Assembly (NCBI GenBank): GCA_001695595.3
Contig: MBPM02000107.1
Location: forward strand, 124,001-188,000
Direction: 5' to 3'
Source: Plasmopara viticola
Lineage: Eukaryota; Oomycota; Peronosporomycetes; Peronosporales; Peronosporaceae
DNA length: 64,000 nucleotides
In this document: positions 23,661 to 36,759 of the stretch, piece after piece
Layout: each line of letters starts with the position of its first letter
Position numbering within the stretch: position 1 is the stretch's first letter
The notes under the pieces: model-generated
What the model saw: the letters and a program-made list of their open reading frames with translations, nothing else
Databases searched by the model: none
What the model was told of the DNA's origin: nothing
Position numbers and translations under genes: made by a program

Positions 23661-25653
23661 TTACTTCGAGACGTCGAAGACTTGCTCAATAATCCGATGT
23701 AAATTGATGCTTTCCAAATAGCCCTTTAACATTGCAGCAGGCACAATTGCTGGTCGTTAGAAGCATTGTCAGAGGCCCAAGTATAAAAAAACCACGTACA
23801 GCTTTCATCTTTTTTACAGCGTGAAGATAGACGACGATTGCGTGAAAACAATTTTCCTCTCCCTACAAACAACCGGCACCTTTGGCAAATGCTATGTGAA
23901 GTACAATAGTACAAATACGAACCGGAACAATCTCGCGAACCGCACCCTTCACCAGTGCCTTAAAGTGAGGTGGACACTCCACTGTTTTTACGAGGAACAG
24001 CCGACTGCGCACCCGTGGTGTAAATGGCCTATTCGGGCCCTTGCTGAAGTAGTATGATTTCCAAAATGGCCGATCACGCCCATTATCGGCAGGCAGCATG
24101 TTATCCATTAAACAGCAAAACGTATTCATTAAAATTTCGGCATCTGTGGGCAAGACATCGGTCCAGCCTTTGCCTTTCCATGCCGATCCCTTGTTCCAAC
24201 GAAATCGATCAAGACTTCGGTCTTTTGACAACATGATGAGTCGCTCAAGCACATACTGTTGACGCTCTAGCGACGAATAGTCCGTGCTGCTGGGATCACC
24301 CACGTTTAGATACTTGTCGAACTAAACACCATACAAAGACGATAGCTTAAACCAAATGTAAAAATAATGTCGCAACAAAGATAAAGCATACACTTCGGTG
24401 TTCTTCGAATAAATACACGTCTCGCTCTCGGCTATAAAACAGTGGATCTCTTGCGAGATTTTGCAGCATGTCCGACAGCGACACATTAGTCAATTGATTC
24501 GTCTGACCTGGCGGACAGAGTAGTGCCTGTGAAGGCACGCGACGTAGTAGAACGTCCGCCATCACGCCACATTCATTAAGTGCATTCGCATTCTCGAGAA
24601 AAGCTTCGACAACGTCTTTTACGTGATACGCGAGCAATCGGCGAATATTGCGGCAATACAAGTGCATTAACATGGCAAGTCCCCACTCTTCAAGTTGCTG
24701 CCACGCAATGTGCGGAAGCGATGATGTACGCAGCGGATCCTCCTCCTCGCCAACGCTAATATCATGAAAATACGGGTCGAAGCCTGACGCTTGATACACT
24801 CGTGGCACCATGGACGCGTTCCCGTATATGCCAAAAGCATCGCTTTGATACGAATTTTCCATGCCGTATGCTGACGCCGAATGCATCGATTCTTCCGCCT
24901 CTTTCTCCTTTTGAGCCTTTTGAAGCCGGCGGAGGTACACCTTGCCATCCTCTACTGTTTTTATTGGAGCAGAATCAAAGAAGGAGTGATCAATCGGAAT
25001 AGGTTTCTTTTGTGACGATTCATTGCTAGCCGAGAGTCGTCCACGCAGTGACTTGAGCTTCAGTATTTCGTCAACTTAACAGCAGCAGCCGTACCAAAGA
25101 TCAGCTACCAGTCCTAAGATGTATTTAAATTGGTATACACGTACTTAGCGCAGTGCCACTCTGCGGAACAGAAGTAGCGCTGGATTTGCTTATTCGTGTC
25201 AAGTACTACAAAATTCATGAGCGTTCTGCTATTATGCAATGACTTACCATCTGCTTACCTTGGCACTCAATTGTAAAAACAACTCCTCCCCTTGCACCTG
25301 TGCTACTCGCAAGACTAGCAGCAATGATACCACAAAGACTCCGTGGCCTAGAGCATCGAACAACAGAATTTAAATATCATTCGTCGGTAAAATTCAAACA
25401 TCGATATACCTGCAGTCGCCAGTAAACTGGGCAAGATAGCACTGCTCCACTCGCCATTGACGACGCTCCAAAGTGGAGGTAGGGTTAGCCATAGAAATGC
25501 CACCATTAGCAATGCTATCGACCCCAAGCTACTCGTATACGTTTCCAGTTGCGCCTTGCGGATAGCGCGCGTCTCCATAGCGCACAGCGCCTCCGCACCT
25601 GCCATAGTATAGTATGGTAATGGAAGACTTTGATATCGAATCCCGGCATTCAT
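23661..25653 (-). CDS. TMEM209-like membrane protein (cytochrome b561 N-terminal domain family)
   Basis: Seven exons (25653-25410, 25347-25259, 25205-25145, 25074-24392, 24321-23923, 23862-23800, 23723-23661) join in frame to 533 residues; human TMEM209 has 561. Two membrane segments lie near the N-terminus (about 45-80 and 85-105), then a Ser-rich linker. The conserved C-terminal half includes LYCRNIRRLLAYHVKDVVEA, the SFDKYLNV start of exon 5, LPTDAEILMNTFCCLMD and FWKSYYFSK, then ECPPHFKALVKG and ENCFHAIVVYLHAVKKM. In humans the protein sits at the nuclear envelope; the biochemical role is unclear. The first intron (25409-25348) is uncertain, because reading through it gives plausible protein apart from one frameshift. 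The ATG at 25653 replaces a longer frame that starts at a non-ATG codon. The ATG is 88 bp from the EEP gene. Confidence 0.82.
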
Positions 25654-25741
25654 CTCTGATTTGCTAAAACGTTTTTTACTTTCGTCCAATCAACTACCTG
25701 TGACGTTGCAATCGCTCATCTGCATCGATCGCGCTGCAGCT
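25654..25741. promoter_or_regulatory. Shared divergent promoter of TMEM209-like and EEP genes
   Basis: The 88 bp between the ATGs hold a CCAAT box (25686-25690) and a TGACGT word (25701-25706) like a bZIP/CREB half or full site. Function is inferred from position only. Confidence 0.45.
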
Positions 25742-26982
25742 ATGGCCATGAACGGCTTATCCTCGTTCTTTCCGAGTAATTCGGCGCCACGAAATCCATA
25801 TTACCGTCACTCACAGTCACAACGTCCACGTGCGTCAAAGACTGACCGTTTTTATGTGCTAGTAGGCACCATTGTACTCTTCATGCTTTTTGTAGCTTTC
25901 CAAAGCTTCCGGGATGTGGCTCCATTAGTGGGGGAACCCATGTCTATTGATGAGCAGGCAGAAGCTGCCGCCAAGCTTTCAGGTACAAGAAACCAGTATC
26001 GATCAAAACTTCGGGTCGAATCATCAAATGGAAAGGCCGAGACGAACAAGGGAAAGCAGACACTGAGCTCTTCGCAGCTGAGTCTTACGATCATGACTTT
26101 CAACTTACGATACGCCGGTACTGGGGACGGACATAATGGCTGGAACTACCGCAAGGATCACGTTGCTAACATCATTGACCGCTATCATCCCGCCATCATG
26201 GGGACGCAAGAGGGACTAAAGGCACAATTGACAGAGCTTGAGGTGATGAGAGAGTAGTGTACCGTTTTAACCATTGATTAATAGTGCGTGCAATTCGTTT
26301 GCAGAGCTTGTTGAAGCACCCATACGAACGCTTTGGCATCGAACGCGAAAAAAATGGCGAGTTTGAGCAGATTTTTTACGATCCGGCCATTTTGGAGCGC
26401 CTTGACGACGGAAATTTCTGGCTTTCAGAACAACCAGACACCCCAGGAACACAAGGATGGGATGCCGCGTGTGTTCGAATGGTCACTTGGGGTAAATTTC
26501 GTTTGCGCGCTACACAGCAGGAGCTTTTCGTCTTTAATACGCAGCTGGACCATGTGGGCCCAAAGTCACGCACGGAGGGGTCGAAATTACTTTGGGAACG
26601 TATTCAACAGATCGCGGGCGATGCTCCGCTGTTCTTAATGGGAGACTTTAATACGTATCGTCACACCAGTACATACAGCTACTTTACATCTCAAGAGGAT
26701 GGACCGCACTTTCGCGAAGCATGGCCCGAAGCGAAGAAGCAGATTGGGGATGTGTCGTATACGTACCATGGTTGGGCTGGTGTCAAGAATGATGGAGAGA
26801 AAAATGCAGTTCGTGCTGCCAACCACATCGATTGGATCTTTTACCGTCCGCAGATGACAGTTCTGACGACAGAAGTGATTGTTGAAAATCGCAATGGCCG
26901 TTACCCGTCGGACCATTATCCGATTCAGGCTGAGGTGCTTTTTCCTAGTCCAGCCGAACTGCCACCGCCACCTGCATCATAA
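25742..26982 (+). CDS. Endonuclease/exonuclease/phosphatase family protein, membrane-anchored (EEP copy 1)
   Basis: Exons 25742-26242 and 26305-26982, with a 62-bp phase-0 intron, encode 392 residues. A membrane segment at about 36-58 (RFYVLVGTIVLFMLFVAFQS) follows a basic N-terminus. The EEP domain starts at about 118 with MTFNLRYAG, then MGTQEGL (metal-binding Glu), WLSEQPDTPG, MGDFN, HIDWIFYRP and YPSDHYPIQAEV. This fits metal-dependent phosphoesterases of the DNase I/sphingomyelinase fold; the substrate is unknown. One family His is replaced: this copy reads FNTQLDHVG, where the paralogue at 46.0-47.0 kb and relatives have NTHLDH or NTHFDH. The gene is convergent with the laminin-B gene (66 bp between stops). 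Confidence 0.88.
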
Positions 26983-27048
26983 AAGAATTATAAAATACGT
27001 ACTTAGCTTATAATAAGTAAGAATTGTGAGCATGCTATCTTATACGGC

Positions 27049-28393
27049 TTAGACTGTTGAAGTATAGCATTTAATCGGCTGCCCCGGTCCGTGTCGTAGG
27101 ACAACTGAGTCTAACGCTACACTTTCGTACCCACGCGTAAAATCGCCAAGAATTCTTAAAGCTGAGAGTCCTGATAACACGCTAACAAACTCACACTGCG
27201 TAGGTGGTTCCCACGACAAGATGATGTTTTTAGGATCCTTGACCCAACCGGCAAGCTCGTTCAAAGGTAACTTAAATTGAGTAATGGACCCATCGTACGA
27301 AAACACTGGACTGAGTGGCATTGCAAACGTTATTCCTGAAAATTGTGCACAAGTTGCACACTCTAGCTCGACAAGGTGGCCCGATCCCAAAAGATTTAAA
27401 TTTGCAGCGTCAAAACTACCCTCTGCTGATGAGAGCACAAAGTCGAGCGACCCTCCATAGGCTGACCAATGGTTGCCAAGAAACTTGGGTGGGGCGCTGA
27501 AGTACCACAACATCGAATCGTCACCGGTATCATCACGACGGTGAATAATAGCGTCAAGACCGTAGATGTAATAGCTCAACTGCACTCCACGCGAGATTGG
27601 CTGAAACTGAGGTCTGGATTCTGCACCTGCTCCATTTGATACGATCCCCCAATTGTCAATATCGAGGTCAAACGTACTTGACACTAGCGCATCACTAGTG
27701 GTGACGACAATAATGCCCTCGTTCGACTCTATCACTCCGTCCGTAACAGTATAACGAAATTCTGCGTACTGAAATGACCAATTAGCATGTTAACAAATAA
27801 TGCATCGCTCAGGTCACTTACCTTATTGTCCCTTCGAGGACCTCCGAAAGGAGAGCGCAGAAATACTATCCGATTATTTGATCCCGTGACTATCGTAGGT
27901 ACTGTCGCTATTGGCGAGGCTGCCCGCTTTGGTTCGTAGCTACATCGAATCAAGAGCCAAAATAGATGATGCATCGAGCGTCTCTAAAGATGGGTAGCGA
28001 TATCTAGGTCGTACCCATATTCACTGTAGATATCGGAGAGCTGATAGATTTCTCCGTTAAGCGGAAGCGATGTAATCGTGTACATTAACTTATAGCAGTA
28101 GGGGCCATTTATCATCAGCACAGTATCCTATGTCGTGCCAAAGAGATTTATAACGCACCTTTGCTCCATCGTAATTGATACCTTTAAGGAACAGCACCTC
28201 CTCAACTCCAGGGTCAACGTGATACACCAAATTTCGGGCAATAGGCGTCTGACTGTACCATAAATGCATTTACAACAACTCTCACAATTTCCCAGCTGAC
28301 AGCATTGCTCGATTACCTAACAGCATGGGCTGATGTTTCTAGCAAAAGCGCAAAAACAAACCATGTCGGTGTTGCCTTCCACTTTCGTGACAT
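27049..28393 (-). CDS. Secreted laminin B (domain IV)-type protein
   Basis: Five exons (28393-28317, 28252-28159, 28088-28015, 27939-27822, 27768-27049) join in frame to 360 residues. The start MSRKWKATPTWFVFALLLET ending AHA is a signal peptide. Residues about 27-125 hold cadherin-like beta-strand material: VDPGVEEVLFLKG, YTITSLPLNGEIYQL, and later EFRYTVTDGVIES. The C-terminal about 220 residues fit the laminin IV module: TFDLDIDNWGIVSNG, LSYYIYGLD, WYFSAPPKFLGN, YGGSLDF, VELECATC, and then GWVKDP and SALRILGDFT. Such modules act outside the cell in adhesion or surface binding in animals; the role in oomycetes is not established. The first two exons were recovered from splice sites and frame alone. 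The stop is 66 bp from that of EEP copy 1. Confidence 0.85.
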
Positions 28394-28507
28394 GTTTATC
28401 AACCGTCGTAGTAAGATTTTCATGAAACAGAAAAAACATTTATGTGTCTTTTCAGTAGCAATATATAGAGCTCTATTGTGTCAAATCTTGATCAATCACA
28501 AAACCCG

Positions 28508-30084
28508 CTATTGTGCAATGCTGCTGCTACTTTGACTGTGTTCCTCGGCTTGAACTTTTTTCAACATTTTAATAATCGCAGTAGCTGTCGCCTCGTTGCG
28601 TGGCACACCGCGACCGATTGTGTACATCTCTGCAAGATTTTTCCACGCCTCCATCGAGTCTCTATCTGCTGCCTCTTGATAATACAAAAAGGCCTTTTCA
28701 TAGTCCTGCTCTACACCAATACCGTTGTAGTAAAGAGCACCAAGACAGCAGAAAGCGTCAGCATGTCCTCGCTTGGCTGCAGCCATGTAAAATTTAAGCG
28801 CCTGCTCATTGTCTTGCGCAAACCCGTCACTGCCGTGAAAGTAGATATCTGCCATACAAAAAAACGCGTCCGAATTACCAGCCTCCATCGCCTTATCTAG
28901 ATACTCAAGAAACTTGGTTCGGTCTACTGCACAATTATTAGTTTTGTCACCTGAGCGATAAAGCTGTGCCAGATAGTACAAAGCCGCCGGATGGCCCTTG
29001 CTGGCTGCCATCTCGATAAGCATGAGTCCGCTTGTGAAGTTCGGCTCAATTTTTAAGTCTTCGTCGCCTTGGTGTAGTAGCGTTCCCATGAAAAACTGCG
29101 CTGACACATCCCCTACCTCTGCGGCACGAGTGAAAAATTGGATAGACGCGCCTTTGTTGCCTATAAAGGGTGGATGCGCATGCTCCACACCGTCAAACAG
29201 CATGACGCCAAGGTTGTACAGCGCATCTGGATGTGGGTTCTTGTCCATTGTTACACGAGTAAACCAGGCGCTGGCATCCAGTGCCAGCGGTGGGTCGTGG
29301 CTCAAGCATAAGTTCCCAAGCTGGACGATGGCATCCCGGTGGCCGTTGTCAGCGGCGCGACGCAGCCATTCGACTGCCTTTGTGGTGTCCATGGCTTTGT
29401 CAGTGTGGCCATCGTCGCTTCTCTCATGTAGCGGTTCAACTTTTGACTTGGTATCCAGCAGGCGCTCCATTGTTATGCCAAAAGAACGGTCCAGCTCGCT
29501 TGACGTTGTGTGCTGAATCAATGAAGTGTCGCTAGCCGAGCGTGCCCCCTTGGCCTGCTTCTTGCGTTTCTCCTCCATCAGATACTGCTTATAAGCAGCA
29601 CGAGCACTCTTTCGAATTTCCTTGATGTTACGTGCGTCATCCGAGCGTCGAAAAGACTGACGATTCGCCTCAGCATCCCGGATGAGCTCTTGATTTTTGC
29701 GTTGCTCCTCGTGCTCGTTCTCCTCTACGTCTTCGTTCAGCAATAGTGATCCCAGCAAGTATTGTGCGTCCGCAATGTTGGCGTGCGCTGCAGCTTCTAG
29801 ATGCTCCATTGCCTGCTGTAGGTCGTTACCGCCCAGCATCTTCTTTGCCTTTTCGAGCGCTTCATATGCCTGCAACAAGCAAATGTCATCGTCAATAGAT
29901 TATTCTTCAGCTGACTCAGTCGAGGCCAAAGCCGCACCTCTTTCTCGTTAGCAATTGAGACTATAGGCCGTGTTACAGTAAGCTTAAAAGGATGAAGAAG
30001 TTTGGACAATTGGCCTTTTCGCAGTTTGTATACATGGCCCCGAGATGCCAGCGCTGCCGCTGCTAATCGGTGCCCAGCTCGCAT
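28508..30084 (-). CDS. Sel1-repeat (TPR-like) protein, possibly mitochondrial
   Basis: Exons 30084-29938 and 29869-28508, with a 68-bp intron, encode 502 residues. The N-terminal about 45 residues contain many Arg, Lys, Ala and Leu and no acidic residue until SIANEKE, as in a mitochondrial presequence. A charged helical stretch (about 100-170) is followed by Sel1-like repeats of about 36 residues, for example AVEWLRRAADNGHRDAIVQL, AAKRGHADAFCCLGALYYNG and GVEQDYEKAFLYYQEAADRD. These form an alpha-solenoid scaffold for protein partners; relatives act in ER-associated degradation, signalling and mitochondria. No specific orthologue is claimed. It lies 114 bp upstream of the laminin-B gene on the same strand. 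Confidence 0.85.
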
Positions 30085-33000
30085 AATTATGTGGCTAATT
30101 GATTCGAAATTTGCGATACACAATTCGTAGCTCAATTTGTAAGCAAAATCGCAGAATCTTCATAAATATACGAGCCTTAGTGCATACATAAAACACAGGA
30201 CTACAGATGGGTACCAAGAGTTTGTAACATTGCTTGAAGCGATTATGAATATGATGCAAAGCCAATTTTGGCTTTTATGAAAAACCGCGAGGCTAATTTG
30301 ACGGCTTCATTGACCACCGTTCCACGGCAGATGTATTCCGACCGAAAATACTACCATAGTATGAAGGCTACTGTACTTTAGTGAAGCTGAACCTACTGGA
30401 TTTTTGACAAATAAACGCCGGAAAAATTCTATAGATGGCGCTCCTGAAGATGCAAATCCTCTTTAAGAATCCCGATACATCATCCGCTTAATATTTTCTT
30501 AGGCTTTGTGACAGCAAACATTATGGCTAAGCTCAAAGATTGAAATATCGTTAAAATATAGCTGAATAATATCTGGTGCACGATTAAGTTTCAACGGCTA
30601 GAGGAGCAAGGTGTAGTGTTGGCCTCGTTTTGAATTGGGGCCTCTTTCGTCAAAAAGGCAAACAACGGTACGGTGTGAAAGTCGAAAGGCTGACCTTTTA
30701 GCCTATTATAATTTGTTGGTACGCACAAATGGCGCCTCCCCCAACACAGTGCTTATTTAATAATAGGACTAACTCTTCTTTCGTGGTTAGTTGTCTACTA
30801 ATGGTCTGCTGTTAAAATTTGCGATCGAGTTTCCGGTATTAAAAGCAACGCTTGCTAAAACACAGCAGAATTCGGTGGGTCCATTTCTAATACTGTCGTG
30901 TCTGATAGGTCATTGTATTAAAAAAAGTAATCAAAAACATTTTTTGCTGTTTAATTTCCATGCAAATGTACTTAATCTACCATCTTTTTCAGTCGGCTTA
31001 CGATCTTGGTTTATATGTTCGCTGATTGAAGCATCGTTTTCCTCCAGGACCATGTCGTGCTTTATGTCTTTGTCATTTGAAGGAACGGCATAAAAGCTGT
31101 CGGAATGAAGCAAACGATCTGCTTGTCATAAAATAGCAGCTACAAACTATGCCGAGAAACTAACAGCTCGACTTTGGCATCAACGTCTGCAATGAAGAAT
31201 CGTAAATATGGATCTAAGCTGATAAATGGCTTGCATGCCCAACAAATCAATTACTTCAAAGAGCTTTCAGCCCTTCTGACAGGAGCCAGCTCATAATCTA
31301 GCCTCCACGAAAGCGCGTAGGCAAATTTATTGGGCTTAACTAGCTTCCATTCAAATACTGTGCAGAAAACTGTAGACGACCTCACCATTCTTCAAGACAA
31401 TTTGGGTATATTCATCTCGACGTCAAAGAATTATTGCAATCTTGCCACCCTTTGGGGCAAGAAGGCATCGTTTTGCCGTCAATAGTGACGCAAGCTCTGA
31501 AACGACCATACAGAGCTTAGCGAATAGAAAATACACTCGGAGCATTAACAGTGCGCACCTTTCTTCCAACAGTAGAAACATTGATGTTCGGCAGTTTTAG
31601 CTAGAGCTGGATACCTCATCTAGTTTTTTCATCGAATTGCAATACGCACAAACAATCTCACAGTTGGAAGCTTCTCAAACAATGCTTAAAGAGTTTGTCT
31701 TGTCCACTAAAGCGAGAATAAGTTTTTGCCGAAGGCTTCTCTTGATGCATTTATTAACACCGTACTTATGTCAACCTTAGAATCACTTATAAGTCTGTCC
31801 TAGTAGGCTATTGCAAAAGTTGCATAGCCATTACCGTACTTGTATAATACTTGGCTTGATAAACGTCTTCCTTAACTTTTTGGGTTTGCGATGTAAGTCA
31901 AGCCAATAGATTTTTATGGCTCTCTTTGAACGGCCAAGATACTATATCTCCACTGGTGCCAAAACTCACTCGTCATTGTTGATTTATAATTCATTGATCC
32001 TCATGACTTAAAGCCTTGCTGCAGGCGGTTTTGATGGACCAACAGAGCCGATTAATCTTTTTCGAAGCAGGTACATCGTCAAGGTATGCCATGGCAAAGC
32101 CAGTATTGGCCCAAACAGCTGTGTAAATGGATTATCAACGTCACCTCGAAGCTAGATAGCCCATCTTGCATAGTGTTTAATTAAGCGTACTAAACGTCTT
32201 AAAAAGTGAATTTGATCTTCCAATCAGATTTTTTAAAGTCATGTACCAAATTGAAGTCATTGTATATTTCACACCGGGATATATTTGATGGCAACATGTC
32301 CTTCCTAAAATTGATAGGTTTGTAAATACCGGTGCACTGCTTAGCTTATTGTAAGCATGACAAGCTGCAGCGTTTTGGCTTTTGCGTATCTACGGGTGTT
32401 ACAGCATTATGGAAGCACGCTATGTTGCTCTAGAGCTCCGCAAAAAAAACCAAGCACAAATGCTTCTTGGATAAATCGAAGAGGCGAAAAAGCTCTTTCA
32501 ATTTAAGGTCACATAATTAATATGGTCTTCTTTACATAAATACAGATCTCGTCATGTGGAAAGCCGGCTTAACATATATAGCATGACAAGAATAAAGTCG
32601 TGTCTCGCCAGATTTTCAAAACTATATATCTTTACTAAAGGGGTATAGTATTGTTCGGAGAAGAGCGAGTTTGGTAATTCCATAACAAACATTGTAACAT
32701 CCAGCCTTTCACTGTTCAGAAAAACATACAATAAAGATTTTTTAATTGCTGTCAACCGCATTCAACATTCTATGCTATGTGTCCGCACAATTTTACAATT
32801 CTGACGTTTCTAAGAGCTTATATGAGTCCCATTTTAGGCGGCTGGTAATGCCTATACTGACTATTGCAAATATATCTAAAGCTCCGAAGTCCTTAAGACA
32901 TCTCGCACTGTGACGCGTGACGGTCAATTTAACTGTGAAGCTTATGGTGTGTATGGCCAGAGACGTTCAGCCCTTTTCAATTAAGGGTCCGATCTGACCG

Positions 33001-36000
33001 TCAAAGCCGATGCCTTTCTCGTACTCTTTTCAATCACCGGTAAGCCCACTAAAGATTGTTACGATCTGGGTCCAGAGGCGACGGAAGCTTTATATATATA
33101 AACCGCTTTACCTTGCCCAATGTGGTGGAAGTGACCTATAGATTTAAATTTCTGGCGCCTGGCAAAGCATTGACCTTCGAACGAAGTTTTGAGCTAAATA
33201 CCCATACCCGCGCTTTGCACTACGCTTTTAACGTTTGGTTCTCGCGAAGCCAAATTCAAGACATATGGAGGTGGACACACCAAGTAAACAAGTTGCATTA
33301 TATCCTGCTATTCCGTCCAAAGTGTTTGGACTCCAGTTGTAGTATCATAAAGACTCGCTTGGTTTCACAATAGTATTTTCGAATTGAGCCGTCGTGGGAA
33401 CAGTGCTAAAGCGTATCCAAAAAATATTACCAGAACAGGAGCAAGCCACATTTGTCGTCCGGACTTTCACAATCCATCAGCAGGATTCATGCAATGCTAA
33501 AAGCCCACTCACAGCCGCCGTAAGGTTGCGCCGATTATTGGCTCTTTTAAAAAGCTTTTTATCGACATTTTTGCCCCCGGTGAGCCTTTGCGGGTACGCA
33601 AAGCCGATGAGAGGACTGCTCAGTGCGATGGTCTGCGTCGGTCGGCAAATACCTACCCACCTCTTTTCTGTCAAATTTGGTGCTTAAAGAGTGACTGATC
33701 GGCTACTTGCATTGTGTTTGACGGTTGTTGAGTTACAAAACTGACAGTACCACTCAAACCACTCATAAAATATACCTCACTTTCTATCTTTTGGTCAACA
33801 GTTTCTGTGGCCTCATCAACAAGTGGATCGTTTTTTCCTTTTAATTTCAGTGCATTTTGAAATTCAATTTGCACGGTTGGTGCGTCTTATGACAGGTCTA
33901 ACACCCTTAAAGCTTGTTTCCTGGTGACGACTGGTTTGGCAGCGTTGTTGCTACTTGGTCATTCTTCGTAGCCTTAGTGGGCAAGTAGCGAGGCAAGCCC
34001 ACTTGTGGTGCTTCTTATTGCTCTTACCGCCCAAAGGTAAAAGTCTATACGATTAAACACAATAGAGAGAGTGGTATGTGCGCGCTTTACTCCGCGATGG
34101 AGTCAGAGAAATGTTATAGTTTTCTTTGCCAAAACAGCTTTTAGGTGGGCGAAAATTTTCAGACTCATCGTTCACGGTGCATGCTTTAGTCCCATTTTTT
34201 TGTCAGACAGAGCCTTGGCTGTAGGCCCTACCTTTGGTGTACATGAAGTATTCGCTAGAGGCCAATTAAGATGCAGCGGCAAAGTTAAACGCTAGAGCAA
34301 CTTCTTTTAAACATATTGGGTGACACCGGTCAAGTAACGTTGATACCAGGACTACGGTACTCATCTCCGATTAGCTAGCAGGAAAGCAGTACGTAGCCTC
34401 TGAATCCCTGCTTGGTGCATATCAGTAGGAGTTGCGCGGGGCTGAATTGGTAGACATCAAAAGTGTTCATTTAATATCGTAAATACAAAATTATATTTAA
34501 TACTCATCCTTGGAGTATAGCGGATGGCGATCTACAACTATTATCGACTTTTAAAATAGAGGGAAGGTCACAAACCTGAGCTCACGCTTCCTACAAGCAG
34601 TTAGTACGGCAGCACCGCTGTGCTTGATAGTCAATCTACACTCAAGCCACTGACCTTGATCCTCTTTGATGAAGAAACATCACGGTAATGTGCTCAAGAG
34701 CATACAAGATGAGCCAAAAAAGCTGGTGTACTAGCAAAAGTATAAGGGGATCAAAATCAAATTGCACAATGGCTTGACGCGATGAGCTCGCATCTCAACA
34801 AATTCTTTGGCTATAAAAAGCTTGGACATAGCATCCTAAGCACAAGATGATAGACCTTCTTCGTCGATTGCATCGGTTACAAAGGTGTTTGTTCAGCATC
34901 GATGATGATGAGCGTGTACACGATGAGAAAAAGGTAAAAAATACCTTTTCTGAGTTTAATAAGTTAAAGTTCCATAATACTTGTTTTCTTTAAACAAAAC
35001 AACAGATATCAGCTTTTTCCACATTAGTCCCGTCGAGCAATTATGTCCGACGCTCTTAGCCCTACGAGCATACCAACCCAACATCTTCACTGTTTGCATC
35101 GTAAAATCAAAATAATAAGCCATTAATGGTATTTCAATGGATTTAGCTATTAAGAGTCTCAGTTCTTATAGCTAAGATTTTAATTGGTCTTGGCTTTATC
35201 TTTAAATTGGTACACTAAAGCACAATATTATAGATCTACGGCTACCTTGGCGGAGCTTTAAAAAGTCAAAAAGTCACTTCTGCTGCAAGCAGAAGCGCTA
35301 TTGGCGCTGACACTAAACCATGTTGTGGACTTTTGTAGGTTGGAAATGAATAGCTCAGATAGTGGTGGAATTAGCGATAATCGTCAGACACGGTATTTGC
35401 ATGGCATATGTGCTATGATGTTTTACTAAGGCAGTGCGAGCGAGGCCCTTCCAATGCGCGTGCTGTGGCGTGTAAGTCGCTAAACAGTGCTTATATGTAA
35501 GATATTCGCTTCACCGGTAGTTGTCTGGTCGGCTTTAATCCAGCAAAATTTAGGCAAAGTCCTACTCTTATCCATGGAGAGATCACAGAAGAAAGCGTTT
35601 CCCTGCATGATGTGAACAATTTGGCTGCTTAGCAACCAAGGCAGAAGATGATATGAGCAATACTGATTGTGAACGGCGCTCGATGCATTGTATGGCTGAT
35701 TATAATCATCGTTGGAGATTAAAATGCAATCGAGTGGTACATGGTACACGGTCAGCCCTAAGCCAAAAAAATCGTAGCGCTGCTCTTATGATGCATATGG
35801 GGCTCGCTGAGCGTAAGTTTAGCTGAGCAAAGCTTTGCTCTCCTCTCGACGTTAATACAGACGTCAATGCGTCAATATTTGATCATGTCGACGATGAAAG
35901 GTCACGACAATTCTATCCAAAATCCTTTATCTCTCTCAATTAAGGCAATGAATCATGGCGCTCATTGGGCAGTGCAGCGCATCTCGTCTTATAGGGGAAA

Positions 36001-36759
36001 GATCTAAAGCATTCGAAATGATTCAAGACAATAACACTTTGCCACAAGACGCTATCATGGCACAGTAAAACCCACGAGAAATGAAAGCCTGTTTGTTTGT
36101 GAGTTCTGCTTGAGCTAAACAAGAGGTTATGGCAGCGCTCACTGAGACTTGTGAAGCTAATGACATATCCAATCCAGTGGGTGAAGGAGAGAGGTCAACT
36201 TCTAATCACAGTTAAGTAATGAAGTGTTCAAAGACACTTAGACGGCACTTAGTGCAAGGAGTCGAAACTCGATTTGAAAAATCTTTTGGACCCATACTAT
36301 GCGATGGAAGAGAAATTGATGATGTGGTTGTTTGATACGGGCCTTTGGCGATGCAGCTAGATTGAGGTGTACGTAATCAATTGAATCGATTCCAGGAGCC
36401 AAATAATGCCGGACACGGTAGTGGCTATAAATAACACTACCACATTATCGGCGCTTTCTTTCGCGCAAAGCACGAAAAATATATGGTTCGGGAAACTGAG
36501 ACACAGTCTCTTTTTTTAGTTGCACATGACAATCCTCACCGACTTTTAGTGTCGGAAAGTTAAATGACATTTATTACACCATACACGCTTATGATTGCCT
36601 TGATGCAGTTATCAAGCCGTCACGTGCACGAACTTCGATAAAGATATGCGCTAAAGGCAGCATGGTATGATTTGCACTCAACTTAGCTTACTGATATTAT
36701 CAACTTTTTGAGCGAGAAAGTTACGCGCCATCGACCTACAGGCGCTATACTCTAGAAGT
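30085..36759. other. Gene-free desert of 6.7 kb
   Basis: Apart from the Sel1 promoter at the left end, I find no gene. AT-rich sequence with broken frames dominates. Pieces with protein-like composition, for example 30931-31113 (minus), 33394-33687 (plus), 33671-33874 (minus) and 35480-35749 (minus), are likely worn transposon coding regions, but no family can be named. No tRNA or array is seen. Confidence 0.45.
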
